Positions 17,467-27,051 of a stretch of DNA of 64,000 bases are shown here, piece after piece. Position 1 is the stretch's first letter. Every line of letters starts with the position of its first letter. The notes under the pieces are model-generated. The model did not search any database and was not told where the DNA came from. It saw only the letters and a list, made by a program, of their open reading frames with translations. Origin of the DNA: Massilia atriviolacea (GTDB taxonomy: Bacteria > Pseudomonadota > Gammaproteobacteria > Burkholderiales > Burkholderiaceae_D); assembly GCF_003953935.1 (NCBI RefSeq), contig NZ_RXLQ01000008.1, forward strand, positions 282,706-346,705, in the 5' to 3' direction. A program made the translations under genes and the position numbers.

Positions 17467-18681
17467 ATGTTGAGCTACCGCCACGCCTTTCACGCGGGTA
17501 ATCACGCCGACGTCCTGAAGCATTTCGTGCAGATCCAGCTGCTCGACTACATGAATCAGAAGGACACGGCCTACACCTATATCGACACCCACTCCGGTGC
17601 CGGCGTGTATGCGCTCGATGGCGGTTACGCGTCCAAGAACGCCGAGTACGAAACCGGCATCGGCCCGTTGTGGGAACGCAAGGACCTGCCCAAGCCGCTG
17701 GCCGAGTACGTCAACCTGGTCAAGGAACTCAATCCGAGCGGCAAGATGCGCTACTACCCGGGGTCGCCGTACTGCGCCGACAAGGTCATGCGCGAACACG
17801 ACCGCCTGCGCCTGTTCGAACTGCATCCGGCCGACAGCAAGATCCTGGCCGACAATTTCCGCAAGGTCGAGGCGCACGCCGCCGCCCAGGGCGAGCGCCC
17901 CAGCGCGCGCGGACGGCGCGTGCTGATCGAGCGCGGCGACGGTTTCCACGCCCTCAAGACCCTGCTGCCGCCGCCCTCGCGCCGCGCGCTGGTGCTGATC
18001 GACCCGCCCTACGAAGACAAGCAGGATTACCGCAAGGTGCGCGATGCGCTGGAAGACGCGCTGGTGCGCTTCCCGTCGGGTATCTACGCGATCTGGTATC
18101 CGGTGCTGCAGCGCATGGAATCGCGCCAGTTTGCCGACAAGCTCAAGCGCCTGGCGGCCAAGGACTGGCTCAACGTCACCCTGACCATCACCACCCCCGG
18201 CCCGGATGGTTTCGGCCTGCACAGCAGCGGCATGTTCATCCTCAATCCGCCGTACACGCTGGAGCCGACCCTGCGCCAGATCATGCCCTACCTGGTGCAA
18301 GTGCTGGGCAAGAATGCCGACGCCACCTATGTGCTCGAAAAAGGCACCCAGGTGACCGGCACGGCCAGCGCCCGCACCGGCGCCAACGGCGCCTTGCGCA
18401 TGCCTGTCGGTAACGCCCGCAAGGCCAGTCCGACTTCCGGCACCGGCAGCCTGCGCCTGCCCGGACAGGCGCCGGCCGGCACCCCCGGCGCGGCGGGCGC
18501 TCCGGCACGCGCGCCGGGCGCCAAGCGCTCCAGCATTGCCGCGGCCGCGGCCGGCAAGAGCGCCCGGCCGACCGAAGCGGGCGTCACGCGCAAGAGCGCG
18601 CGCCCTGCCCAGGGCGACACGGCGGGCAAGAGTGCCCGGCCGAGCGGTCCTCGCAACAGCGGTCCACGCCGTCCTTCGTAG
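17467..18681 (+). CDS. rlmJ: 23S rRNA (adenine-2030-N6)-methyltransferase with extended C-terminal tail
   Basis: 404 residues from the ATG at 17467, which gives the family start MLSYRHAFHAGNHADVLKH; an in-frame ATG at 17416 would add 17 residues and is less likely. Residues 1-280 are the full RlmJ enzyme, with the N6-adenine methylase motif LIDPPYEDK and the SAM-binding start THSGAGVY. It methylates A2030 of 23S rRNA. After about residue 285 comes a low-complexity tail of some 115 residues rich in Ala, Gly, Pro, Lys and Arg, with repeats of the form GKSARP. E. coli RlmJ has no such tail. The tail is basic, so it may help bind rRNA (inference). Confidence 0.93.
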   Translation: MLSYRHAFHAGNHADVLKHFVQIQLLDYMNQKDTAYTYIDTHSGAGVYALDGGYASKNAEYETGIGPLWERKDLPKPLAEYVNLVKELNPSGKMRYYPGSPYCADKVMREHDRLRLFELHPADSKILADNFRKVEAHAAAQGERPSARGRRVLIERGDGFHALKTLLPPPSRRALVLIDPPYEDKQDYRKVRDALEDALVRFPSGIYAIWYPVLQRMESRQFADKLKRLAAKDWLNVTLTITTPGPDGFGLHSSGMFILNPPYTLEPTLRQIMPYLVQVLGKNADATYVLEKGTQVTGTASARTGANGALRMPVGNARKASPTSGTGSLRLPGQAPAGTPGAAGAPARAPGAKRSSIAAAAAGKSARPTEAGVTRKSARPAQGDTAGKSARPSGPRNSGPRRPS

Positions 18682-18732
18682 TATAGTCATCGCAGGGCGC
18701 CGTGGTCGGCGCGCCTGTTTTCCGGATTTCCC

Positions 18733-19992
18733 ATGCCTATTGACACCGTGGCCGAGCTGGCGCTGCCGTCCGACGATTTTTTCCTTGCGCGCCAACCGAT
18801 TCTCGGACGTAACCAGCGCCTGGTCGCCTTCGAACTCCTGTTTCGCAGTGCCCATGGCGGCGACGCGAATGTGACCGATCACGCCGCCGCCACGGCGGCC
18901 GTGATTGCGCACGCTTCCCAGCTCGGCATGGCCAAGGTGGTCGGCGAGCGCCTGGCCTTCGTGAATGTCGACGACATCGTGCTGATGAGCGACTTCGTGC
19001 GCTTCCTGCCGCACGACAAGGTGATCCTGGAAATCCTGGAAACGGTCGAGGCCACGCCGGCGCTGGTCGCCCGGGTGGCCGAGCTCAAGGGCTTCGGCTT
19101 CCGCTTCGCCCTCGACGACGTGGTCGACGAGTCGGACGACGTGCGCAAGCTGGTCGACCTGGTCGACATCATCAAGGTCGACGTGCAGGCGGTGCCCGCT
19201 TCGGCCCTGCCCGGGCTGGTGGCGGCCTTCAAGGGGCGCAACAAGAAGCTGCTGGCCGAAAAAGTCGAGACGGTCGGGGAATTCGAGACCTGCATGGCGC
19301 TCGGTTTCGAGTATTTCCAGGGTTACTATTTCGCGCGTCCGGCCATCCTCAGCGGCAAGAAGATCGCGCCGTCGGAACTGGTGATCCTGCGCCTGCTGGA
19401 CCTGATCAATTCCGACGCCGACAACGCCGAGATCGAGCGCGCCGTCAAGCGCGACGCCCTGATCAGCCTGAACCTGCTGCGCCTGGTCAACACCCCGGCG
19501 GCGGGCGCGCGCGGGCGCATCGATTCGCTGACCGAGGCCCTGTACGTGCTGGGGCGCCAGCAATTGCAGCGCTGGCTGCAGATTTTGCTGTACGCCAAAC
19601 CGGGAGCGGCGGTCGAACTCAATTCCCCGCTGCTGCAGATGGCCACCACGCGCGGCAAGCTGATGGAGCTGATGACGCACAAAGTGCGGCCCGAGCGGCG
19701 CGTCAGTGCCGAGGCCGGTTTCACGGTGGGCATCATGTCGCTGATGGATGCGCTGTTCTCGATGTCGATGCAGGACGTCCTGGGCACCGTGGTGGTGGCC
19801 GACGAAGTGCGCGCCGCCCTGCTCGAACGCGAAGGCGTGCTGGGCGACATGCTCAAGGTGGTCGAGCTGGTCGAAAACCCCCGGCGCGGGACCGAACTGT
19901 CCAGGGCGCTCAAGTCGCTCGGCCTGAGCGCGAAAACCATGCGCGAGATCGAGATGGAGGCGTTCGGCTGGGTCAATGAGCTGGTGGCCTGA
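18733..19992 (+). CDS. EAL-HDOD two-domain signalling protein (YuxH type), probably without phosphodiesterase activity
   Basis: 419 residues. The N-terminal ~205 residues have the EAL fold: FFLARQPILGRNQRLVAFELLFR, then IILEIL-like ILEILETVEATP and FFQGYYFARP-like FEYFQGYYFARP. The signature EAL is FELLF here and the metal-binding DDFG is DDVV, so cyclic-di-GMP cleavage is unlikely. The C-terminal ~200 residues form an HDOD domain (RDALISLNLLRLVNTPAAG, TEALYVLGRQQLQRWLQILLYA). Proteins of this type act as scaffolds or c-di-GMP binders in chemotaxis and motility. It stands alone 51 bp after rlmJ. Confidence 0.88.
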   Translation: MPIDTVAELALPSDDFFLARQPILGRNQRLVAFELLFRSAHGGDANVTDHAAATAAVIAHASQLGMAKVVGERLAFVNVDDIVLMSDFVRFLPHDKVILEILETVEATPALVARVAELKGFGFRFALDDVVDESDDVRKLVDLVDIIKVDVQAVPASALPGLVAAFKGRNKKLLAEKVETVGEFETCMALGFEYFQGYYFARPAILSGKKIAPSELVILRLLDLINSDADNAEIERAVKRDALISLNLLRLVNTPAAGARGRIDSLTEALYVLGRQQLQRWLQILLYAKPGAAVELNSPLLQMATTRGKLMELMTHKVRPERRVSAEAGFTVGIMSLMDALFSMSMQDVLGTVVVADEVRAALLEREGVLGDMLKVVELVENPRRGTELSRALKSLGLSAKTMREIEMEAFGWVNELVA

Positions 19993-20086
19993 AGGGCATG
20001 CGCCCTGGCATCTGGCGCGGCGCGGCGGCGCGGGAGGCTGGTATTCCGGCTGAAAACAGGATTGTCGGCAGCCGGACTTCGCCAGC

Positions 20087-20833
20087 TTACGCCAGCAACA
20101 GGAACACGGTCGGTTTCTTGTGGAAATCCGGCGCCTTGCCGGCCGCCAGCAGCGATTTCCATTTTCCGCCATTCAAGGTGCGGATCGACTCGCTCGGCAG
20201 GCTCAGGTCGGTCGCCACGCAGATCAGGGTGCCCGGCTGGCAGGCGCCGACCAGGGCTTCGAGCATGGCGCCGTTGCGGTAGGGCGTTTCGATCAGCAAC
20301 TGGGTCTGCTTTTCCGCGCGCGAACGCGCTTCCAGCTCCTTGATGCGCTTGGTGCGCAGGGCGGCGTCGGTCGGCAGGTAGCCATGGAAGGCGAAACTCT
20401 GCCCGTTCAAGCCGCTCGCCATCACCGCCAGCAGCAGCGAGGACGGCCCCACCAGCGGCCGCACGGGAATGCCGCGCTCATGCGCCAGGCGCACCAGGTC
20501 GGCGCCGGGATCGGCCACCGCCGGCACGCCCGCTTCCGAGATCAGCCCGGCATCGCGCCCGGCCAGCAGCGGTTCCAGCAAACCGGCCAGCGCTTGCGCC
20601 GGGGTGTTGACGTTCAGCTCGGCAATCTCGATTTCCTGCAAGGTGCTTGCCAGGGGATGGCGCACGGCGATCAGTTTCAGGAAGCCGCGCGCGGTCTTGG
20701 CGTTTTCCGCGACAAAATAGTCGAGGCGCGACGTCAGCGCCTGCACTTGCTCGGGAATGATGTGGGCGAGCGCGTCGCTGGCCGGGTCGGCCGGGCCGAG
20801 GGTGTTGGGGATCAGGTATAAAGTGCCGGACAT
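20087..20833 (-). CDS. SAM-dependent methyltransferase, tetrapyrrole-methylase fold (RsmI-like paralogue)
   Basis: 248 residues from the ATG at 20833. The start LYLIPNTLG, the glycine-rich ISEAGVPAVADPGADLVRLAH and the PLVGPSSLLLAVMASGLNGQSFAFHGYLP segment match the family of rRNA 2'-O-methyltransferase RsmI. This shorter paralogue is commonly found beside maf in betaproteobacteria. It lacks the usual C-terminal helical domain of RsmI. It starts 5 bp after the stop of the Maf-like gene, so the two form an operon. The target of methylation is unknown. Confidence 0.85.
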   Translation of the reverse strand: MSGTLYLIPNTLGPADPASDALAHIIPEQVQALTSRLDYFVAENAKTARGFLKLIAVRHPLASTLQEIEIAELNVNTPAQALAGLLEPLLAGRDAGLISEAGVPAVADPGADLVRLAHERGIPVRPLVGPSSLLLAVMASGLNGQSFAFHGYLPTDAALRTKRIKELEARSRAEKQTQLLIETPYRNGAMLEALVGACQPGTLICVATDLSLPSESIRTLNGGKWKSLLAAGKAPDFHKKPTVFLLLA

Positions 20834-20838
20834 AATGC

Positions 20839-21441
20839 TCACTGTTGAAAAAAGGTAAAGCCGGCGCGCCGCAGCATGCCCGTCAGGGCGATCAGCGGCA
20901 GGCCGGTGAGGGCGGTCGGGTCGGTGCTGTCGATGCGTTCCAGGATGGCGATGCCGAGCGCTTCGTTCTTGGCGCTGCCGGCGCAATCGTAGGGTTGCTC
21001 GATCCGCAGGTAGGCGTCCAGTTCGGCATCGGGCAGGTCGCGCACCGTCACGAAGGTCTGCACGTTCTCCACCTGCGCCGTGCCGCCGCGGCCATCCCAC
21101 AGGCACAGGGCGGTGTGGAACACCACGCGCCGCCCGCGCATCGTCCGCAGCTGGGCCAGGGCGTTCGCGTGGTTGCCGGGCTTGCCGATCTGCAGGCCGT
21201 CGAGCGTGGCGACCTGGTCGGAGCCGATCACCACGCTGCCGGGCGCGCGCGCGGCCACCGCTTCGGCCTTGGCGCGCGCCAGGCGCAGCGCGGTCGCTTC
21301 GGGCGCTTCGCCGGCCAGCGGGGTTTCATCGATATCGGGCACCAGCACCTCGAAGGGCAGGCGCAGGCGTTCGAGCAATTCGCGCCGGTAAGCGGAGCCC
21401 GATGCAAGAATTAGCCGCGCGGCGGCGGAAGTTGGTATCAT
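20839..21441 (-). CDS. Maf-like nucleoside triphosphate pyrophosphatase (YceF type)
   Basis: 200 residues from the ATG at 21441. Maf motifs are clear: LILASGSAYRRELLERL, VPDIDETPLAGE, VVIGSDQVATLDG and the late EQPYDCAGSAKNEALG, which is typical of the YceF subgroup that hydrolyses m7GTP. These enzymes remove modified nucleotides from the pool. It lies divergent to yceD and upstream of the methyltransferase at 20087-20833, matching the usual betaproteobacterial order around rpmF. Confidence 0.92.
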   Translation of the reverse strand: MIPTSAAARLILASGSAYRRELLERLRLPFEVLVPDIDETPLAGEAPEATALRLARAKAEAVAARAPGSVVIGSDQVATLDGLQIGKPGNHANALAQLRTMRGRRVVFHTALCLWDGRGGTAQVENVQTFVTVRDLPDAELDAYLRIEQPYDCAGSAKNEALGIAILERIDSTDPTALTGLPLIALTGMLRRAGFTFFQQ

Positions 21442-21563
21442 GTCGTACTTAAGTCCTGTTGGCTGTCCCGGTAAGCGGGCGCAGCGGGATTCATCCGGCG
21501 GGCGCGGCGTGGCTGCGCCAGCAACAGTGCGCGGCTCCGTGCCCAAATAATCGCGCTAAGTCT

Positions 21564-21593
21564 TTGACTCCACAACGAGAAGCCTGTTATTAT
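21564..21593 (+). promoter_or_regulatory. Predicted sigma-70 promoter of yceD-rpmF
   Basis: TTGACT (21564-21569), 18-base spacer, TATTAT (21588-21593), placed 29 bases before the yceD start codon. Confidence 0.6.
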
Positions 21594-21621
21594 CGCAGGT
21601 TTTCCGGGGAAAATTTCTGCA

Positions 21622-22119
21622 ATGAGTGCTTTTGTCATCGACGCTTTCGAGTTTTGTCGAAGCAACGGCCATCGCGAGGGCGTCACGCCTGTCGCTGAAA
21701 TGAGCCGGTTGAACAAGGATTGTGCCGACCAGTCGGGCCAGATCGCCTGGGCCATCGATGGATCGACCAGCAAGCAAGGCTATCCGCAAATGACCCTGTC
21801 GGTGTCCGGCACGGTGCAGCTGGTATGCCAGCGTTGCCTGGCCCCGTTCGCCTACGACATGGATTCGTCCACCGTGCTGATGCTCGGCAAGGACGACGAG
21901 CATGCGGACGAGATCGAAGAAGTCCTGAACGACGAGAGCATCGACGTCATCGTCGGCAGCCGCGAATGCGATATCCGCGACCTGTTCGAAGACGAGGCCT
22001 TGCTGGCCCTGCCGCAAGTGCCGAAACACGAGGCCTGCCCGGACAACAAGCTGCTCGACGCGGCCAGGTCCGACAAGCCATCGCCGTTTGCGGGGCTGAA
22101 GCATCTCAAGCCGGAATAG
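21622..22119 (+). CDS. yceD: YceD family protein (DUF177), 23S rRNA accumulation factor
   Basis: 165 residues. The conserved pair of Cys in LVCQRCLAPFAYDM and the acidic stretch VLNDESIDVIVGSRECDIRDLFEDEALLALP are hallmarks of the family. YceD genes almost always precede rpmF, as here, and the protein is linked to 23S rRNA maturation in plants and bacteria. A sigma-70-like promoter lies just upstream. Confidence 0.93.
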   Translation: MSAFVIDAFEFCRSNGHREGVTPVAEMSRLNKDCADQSGQIAWAIDGSTSKQGYPQMTLSVSGTVQLVCQRCLAPFAYDMDSSTVLMLGKDDEHADEIEEVLNDESIDVIVGSRECDIRDLFEDEALLALPQVPKHEACPDNKLLDAARSDKPSPFAGLKHLKPE

Positions 22120-22339
22120 CCGTCGAGCCGGGAATGGCTGAAATACAGGGCTGAAATACAGAACAAGTAGCAGTGAAGAACGTGTCAAACGCGTGTTGTA
22201 GTCGAGTATGGCATTGGTAGTAAAGGTAGGTCCGTGTTAAACGTGTCGGCAAAGAAGTTTTGCCGCTGGGATACTCGATTCGCATGTATTTGCCGATCGA
22301 TTGTGTTAGAATTTTAGAACTTATGTATTAGGAGTCATC

Positions 22340-22522
22340 ATGGCTGTTCAGCAAAATAAGAAAACCCCTTCGAAGCGCGGCATGCACCGTTCGCACGACT
22401 TCCTGGTCGCGCCACAACTGGGCATCGAGCCAACCACCGGTGAAACGCACCTGCGTCACCACATCAGCCCTAACGGCTTTTACCGTGGTCGCAAGGTTCT
22501 CAAAACCAAAAACGACGAGTAA
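22340..22522 (+). CDS. rpmF: 50S ribosomal protein L32
   Basis: 60 residues, full length. The family start [19 protein letters not shown] and the end [15 protein letters not shown] are exact in style. The zinc-binding Cys found in some L32 forms are absent, as in most proteobacteria. AGGAG lies seven bases before the ATG. It sits between yceD and plsX as in other proteobacteria. Confidence 0.98.
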   Translation: MAVQQNKKTPSKRGMHRSHDFLVAPQLGIEPTTGETHLRHHISPNGFYRGRKVLKTKNDE

Positions 22523-22547
22523 TCGACGTTTTAGTTTGAGTAAGATA

Positions 22548-22590
22548 AAAGCGGTGCAACGACTATTTTGTGCGTCGCACCGCTTTTTCT
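22548..22590 (+). terminator. Rho-independent terminator or attenuator between rpmF and plsX
   Basis: AAAGCGGTGC pairs with GCACCGCTTT over a loop of about 19 bases and is followed by a T-rich tail, 25 bases after the rpmF stop. It would separate ribosomal protein output from the fatty-acid genes, with partial readthrough possible. Confidence 0.75.
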
Positions 22591-22718
22591 TTGTCACCGG
22601 CTGCAAACCAGCTTTGCACACCGTCATTTCGAATTACGCAGACTCTGCTTGGCGCTCGTCCACATTCAGATCGCATCCTGCCGCCACACGCTGTTGAGTC
22701 GCGGTACGAATCCACAAA

Positions 22719-23780
22719 ATGACAATTAAAATTTCCATTGACTGCATGGGCGGCGATCATGGCCCCTCAGTTACTATCCCCGCAGCACTCTCTTTCCTTT
22801 CCAGCGAACCTGAAGCAGAACTGATTCTGGTCGGCCTGCAGGACGAGTTGCGCGCTGAACTGAAAAAACACAAGGCCGACAGCCATCCGCGCCTGTCCAT
22901 CCTGCATGCTTCCGAAGTGGTGACGATGGACGATCCCATCGAAATCGCGCTGCGCCGCAAGAAGGATTCGTCGATGCGCGTGGCGATCGAGCTGGTCAAG
23001 GACGGCAAGGCCCAGGCCTGCGTGTCCGCCGGCAATACCGGCGCCCTGATGGCGGTCTCGCGCTATGTGCTCAAGACCATGGCCGGGGTCGACCGTCCCG
23101 CCATTTGCTCGATCCTTCCCAACCAGAAAGACGGCCCGACCTATATGCTGGACCTGGGCGCGAACGTCGACTGCGAGCCCCATCACCTGCACCAGTTCGC
23201 CATCATGGGCTCGGTGCTGGTCTCGGCCATGGAAGGGATCCAGCGTCCCACCATCGGCCTGCTCAACGTCGGCACCGAGGAAATCAAGGGCAATGAAGTA
23301 GTCAAGTCCACCGCCAGGCTGCTGCGCGAAGACCACGAGCGCGGCGCCCTGAATTTCTTCGGCAATGTCGAAGGCAACGATATTTTCAAGGGCACCACCG
23401 ACATCGTGGTGTGCGACGGTTTCGTCGGCAACGTCACGCTCAAGGCGGCCGAGGGACTGGGCCGCTTCGTCAAGGATGCGCTGACCACCGAGTTCAAGCG
23501 GAACCCGCTGACCATGCTCGGCGCCCTGATCGCGCGCGGCGCCCTGAAAAAATTCTCCAACCGCTTCAATCCATCGCGCTACAACGGCGCCAGCCTGCTC
23601 GGTTTGCGCGGCCTGGTGTTCAAGAGCCATGGCAGCGCCGATGCGTACTCGTATGAGTGGGCGATCAAAAGGGCGTTCGACGCGGCAAAATACAATGTGC
23701 AGGAGCAGCTCTCGGCCATGATTACCGAGCTGATGCCCCGCACGCCTGACCCGGAAGTGCCAGGAATAACCCACTCGTAG
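22719..23780 (+). CDS. plsX: Phosphate acyltransferase PlsX
   Basis: 353 residues. Makes acyl-phosphate from acyl-ACP, the first step of phospholipid synthesis in the PlsX/PlsY route. The family start [20 protein letters not shown] and segments [26 protein letters not shown] and [16 protein letters not shown] are present. It stands at the head of the fab cluster, 10 bp before fabH. Confidence 0.97.
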   Translation: MTIKISIDCMGGDHGPSVTIPAALSFLSSEPEAELILVGLQDELRAELKKHKADSHPRLSILHASEVVTMDDPIEIALRRKKDSSMRVAIELVKDGKAQACVSAGNTGALMAVSRYVLKTMAGVDRPAICSILPNQKDGPTYMLDLGANVDCEPHHLHQFAIMGSVLVSAMEGIQRPTIGLLNVGTEEIKGNEVVKSTARLLREDHERGALNFFGNVEGNDIFKGTTDIVVCDGFVGNVTLKAAEGLGRFVKDALTTEFKRNPLTMLGALIARGALKKFSNRFNPSRYNGASLLGLRGLVFKSHGSADAYSYEWAIKRAFDAAKYNVQEQLSAMITELMPRTPDPEVPGITHS

Positions 23781-23790
23781 GACGGCCAGC

Positions 23791-24777
23791 ATGACCTTGT
23801 ACAGTAAAATTATCGGCACCGGCAGCTATCTGCCGGCCAAGCGCGTCTCCAACGGCGACCTGACCGAGCAACTGGCGGCCAAGGGCATCGAAACCTCGGA
23901 CGAGTGGATCGTCTCGCGCAGCGGCATTTCGAACCGCCATTACGCGGCGCCCGACGAGCTGTCCTCCGACCTGGCGGTCGCGGCCGCCAAACAGGCGCTG
24001 GACATGGCCGGCAAGCAGGCCGAAGACATCGACCTCGTCATCGTGGCCAGCTCGACGCCCGACTTCCACGGCAGCTTTCCCAGCACCGCCTGCATCGTCC
24101 AGCGCAAGCTCGGCATGCATAACAACAGCGCCGCCTTCGATGTGCAGGCCGTCTGCAGCGGCTTCGTGTACGCGGTGTCGGTGGCGGACGCCTTCATCAA
24201 GTCGGGCGCGCACAAGAACGTGCTGGTGATCGGCGCCGAAGTGTTTTCGCGCATCCTCGACTTTAACGACCGCACCACCTGCGTGCTGTTCGGCGACGGC
24301 GCCGGCGCCATTGTCCTGACCGCCTCGGAAACGCCGGGCATCCTGTCGACCAAGCTGCACGCCGACGGCCGCCATGCGGACATCCTCAGCGTGCCGGGCA
24401 CCCTGGCCGGCGGCGCCATCGCCGGCAGCGGTTTCCTGTACATGGACGGCCCGGCCGTCTTCAAGCTGGCTGTCACCGTGCTCGAACAGGTGGCCAAGGA
24501 AGTGCTGGAGCACGCCGGCATGGCGGCCGACAAGGTCGACTGGCTGGTGCCGCACCAGGCGAATATCCGCATCATGAAAAGCACGGCCAAGAAACTCGGC
24601 TTGCCGCTCGAAAAAATGGTGGTCACGGTCGACCAGCATGGCAATACCTCGGCCGCCTCGATCCCGCTGGCGCTCGACATCGCCGTGCGCGACGGCCGCA
24701 TCAAGGCCGGCGACAACGTCATGATGGAAGGCGTGGGCGGCGGCTTTACCTGGGGCGCCGTGCTGGCGCGCATGTAA
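23791..24777 (+). CDS. fabH: 3-oxoacyl-ACP synthase III
   Basis: 328 residues. Starts fatty-acid synthesis by condensing acetyl-CoA with malonyl-ACP. Catalytic Cys122 (VQAVCSGF), His in [11 protein letters not shown] and Asn in [12 protein letters not shown] are all present. The late segment [19 protein letters not shown] is the family's C-terminus. It follows plsX by 10 bp. Confidence 0.97.
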   Translation: MTLYSKIIGTGSYLPAKRVSNGDLTEQLAAKGIETSDEWIVSRSGISNRHYAAPDELSSDLAVAAAKQALDMAGKQAEDIDLVIVASSTPDFHGSFPSTACIVQRKLGMHNNSAAFDVQAVCSGFVYAVSVADAFIKSGAHKNVLVIGAEVFSRILDFNDRTTCVLFGDGAGAIVLTASETPGILSTKLHADGRHADILSVPGTLAGGAIAGSGFLYMDGPAVFKLAVTVLEQVAKEVLEHAGMAADKVDWLVPHQANIRIMKSTAKKLGLPLEKMVVTVDQHGNTSAASIPLALDIAVRDGRIKAGDNVMMEGVGGGFTWGAVLARM

Positions 24778-24873
24778 GGGCCGCGCCCAGCCTGCCGCTC
24801 CCCCACATTTCTTGCCCGCACCAGTCCTTGGTGCGGATGCCGCCATAAAAACAAAACAGGAGGACATCATCCC

Positions 24874-25821
24874 ATGAGTAAATTCGCGTTCGTCTTTCCC
24901 GGCCAGGGTTCGCAAGCCATCGGCATGCTGAACGGCTTCGCCGGCAATCCCGTGGTCGAGCAAACCATCGCCGAAGCCAACGCAGCGCTCGGCTTCGACC
25001 TCGGCAAGCTGATCGCCGACGGTCCCAAGGAAGAGCTGGACCTGACCACCAACACCCAGCCGATCATGCTGACCGCCTCGGTCGCCGTGTACCGCGCCTG
25101 GATCGCGGCCGGCGGCGCCGTGCCGTCGGTGGTGGCCGGCCACAGCGTGGGCGAGTATTCGGCCCTGGTCGCCGCCGGCGTGATCGCCTTCAAGGATGCG
25201 GTGCCGCTGGTGCGCTTCCGCGCCCAGGCCATGCAGGAAGCGGTGCCGGTCGGGCAGGGCGGCATGGCCGTGATCCTCGGCCTGGCGGCCGGCGATGTGC
25301 GCGCAGTGTGCGCCGAGGCGGCCGCCGCCAGTCCGGGCGAGACGGTCGAGGCCGTCAATTTCAACGAACTGACCCAGATCGTGATCGCCGGCCACAATGG
25401 TGCGGTCGAGCGCGCCTGCGAACTGGCCAAGGCCAAGGGCGCCAAGCGCGCCATGAAGCTGGCGGTGTCGGCGCCGTTCCATTCCTCGTTGCTGAAACCG
25501 GCGTCGGACCGCCTGCGCGACTACCTGAAGGACGTGCCTTTCGCCGCGCCGCGCATCGACTTGATCAACAACGTCGACGTGACTATCCTGAACGATCCGG
25601 ACGCGATCAAGGATGCGCTGGTGCGCCAGGCGGCCGGCGCGGTGCGCTGGGTCGAAACCATGCAAAAGATGGCGGCCGACGGCGTCGGCCTGGTGATCGA
25701 ATCGGCGCCGAGCAAGGTGCTGATCGGCATGGCCAAGCGCATCGATGCGCAACTGGTGGGCGAGGCGCTGGTCGATCAGGCTTCGCTGGAACGCGTATTG
25801 AGCAGCCTCAATCAGGCCTGA
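24874..25821 (+). CDS. fabD: Malonyl-CoA:ACP transacylase
   Basis: 315 residues. Loads malonyl groups onto ACP. FVFPGQGSQ at the start, catalytic Ser91 in AGHSVGEYSAL and the His-containing APFHSSLL segment are intact. A good ribosome site (AGGAGG) precedes the ATG. It is third in the fab cluster, 96 bp after fabH. Confidence 0.97.
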   Translation: MSKFAFVFPGQGSQAIGMLNGFAGNPVVEQTIAEANAALGFDLGKLIADGPKEELDLTTNTQPIMLTASVAVYRAWIAAGGAVPSVVAGHSVGEYSALVAAGVIAFKDAVPLVRFRAQAMQEAVPVGQGGMAVILGLAAGDVRAVCAEAAAASPGETVEAVNFNELTQIVIAGHNGAVERACELAKAKGAKRAMKLAVSAPFHSSLLKPASDRLRDYLKDVPFAAPRIDLINNVDVTILNDPDAIKDALVRQAAGAVRWVETMQKMAADGVGLVIESAPSKVLIGMAKRIDAQLVGEALVDQASLERVLSSLNQA

Positions 25822-25867
25822 TCCGGTCAAGCGCAGTATCGCGCAACATTCGAACAAAAGGATATCA

Positions 25868-26605
25868 ATGAATCTGGAAAATCAAGTCGCCCTGGTTACG
25901 GGCGCATCGCGCGGCATCGGCAAGGCCATCGCACTCGAACTGGCCCGCCAGGGCGCCAAGGTGGTCGGCACCGCCACCAGCGCCGCCGGCGCCGAGGCCA
26001 TCTCGGCCTACCTGGCCGAGTTCGGCGGCAAGGGCACGGTCCTGAATGTGACCGACGCGGCGGCCTGCGCGGCAGTCATCGACGAGGTGCAGAAGGGTTT
26101 CGGCAGCCTGTCGATCCTGGTCAACAATGCCGGCATCACCCAGGACCAACTGGCCATGCGCATGAAGGACGAGGAATGGGACAGCGTCATCGCCACCAAC
26201 CTGTCGGCCGTGGGGCGCCTGTCGCGCGCGGTCCTGCGCGGGATGATGAAAGCGAAGCATGGGCGTATCATTAATATCACCTCGGTGGTCGGCTCGGCCG
26301 GCAACGCGGGACAGATGAATTACGCGGCCGCCAAGGCCGGCGTGGCCGGCATGAGCCGGGCGCTGGCGCGCGAGATCGGCAGCCGCAACATTACGGTGAA
26401 CTGCATCGCCCCGGGCTTTATCGATACCGATATGACCCGTGCCCTGAACGCCGAGCAGCACGCCGGCTTGCTGACGCAGATTCCGCTGGGGCGCCTGGGC
26501 GCGCCGGAAGACATCGCGCACGCGGTCGCCTTCCTGGCGGGGCCGCAGGCGGCGTATATCACGGGCACGACCCTGCACGTGAACGGCGGAATGTATATGA
26601 ATTGA
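25868..26605 (+). CDS. fabG: 3-oxoacyl-ACP reductase
   Basis: 245 residues. NADPH-dependent short-chain dehydrogenase of the elongation cycle. The nucleotide loop TGASRGIGKA, NNAGIT, the Ser (ITSVVGSAGN) and the YxxxK pair (MNYAAAKAG) are present, as is the C-terminal TLHVNGGMYM. It follows fabD by 46 bp. Confidence 0.97.
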   Translation: MNLENQVALVTGASRGIGKAIALELARQGAKVVGTATSAAGAEAISAYLAEFGGKGTVLNVTDAAACAAVIDEVQKGFGSLSILVNNAGITQDQLAMRMKDEEWDSVIATNLSAVGRLSRAVLRGMMKAKHGRIINITSVVGSAGNAGQMNYAAAKAGVAGMSRALAREIGSRNITVNCIAPGFIDTDMTRALNAEQHAGLLTQIPLGRLGAPEDIAHAVAFLAGPQAAYITGTTLHVNGGMYMN

Positions 26606-26784
26606 TGTTGAAATCCCTTTGCCCGCTCCCATTTGCGAGCCTGCGCACGGAGAGAATAAAGGGAATTCTCGTCATTTAGCAGTATGATCGGTGGAATTTG
26701 CGGCAGACACCGAAATTAGTTTTTCACCGCGCAAACCTGATAAAATGCGCGCACTTTCCGTAACACACACAATGGAGCCATAAC

Positions 26785-27024
26785 ATGTCGGATATCGAAC
26801 AACGCGTTAAAAAAATCGTCGCTGAGCAACTGGGCGTTGCAGAAGTAGACATCAAAATCGAATCCTCGTTCGTTGACGACCTCGGCGCAGATTCCCTCGA
26901 CACCGTCGAACTGGTGATGGCGCTGGAAGACGAATTCGAAATGGAAATCCCTGACGAACAAGCTGAAAAGATCACCACCGTGAAACAGGCAATCGACTAC
27001 GCCACGGCGCACGTCAAGGCCTAA
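26785..27024 (+). CDS. acpP: Acyl carrier protein
   Basis: 79 residues, acidic. The phosphopantetheine attachment Ser37 lies in [10 protein letters not shown]. It carries the growing acyl chain for every Fab enzyme encoded nearby. A 179-bp gap precedes it, with a possible -10 box TAAAAT at 26741-26746, which would allow its high expression apart from the genes upstream. Codon use is strongly biased, as expected for an abundant protein. Confidence 0.98.
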   Translation: MSDIEQRVKKIVAEQLGVAEVDIKIESSFVDDLGADSLDTVELVMALEDEFEMEIPDEQAEKITTVKQAIDYATAHVKA

Positions 27025-27051
27025 GTTTTACAATTTTCTCGGGAGAATCGC

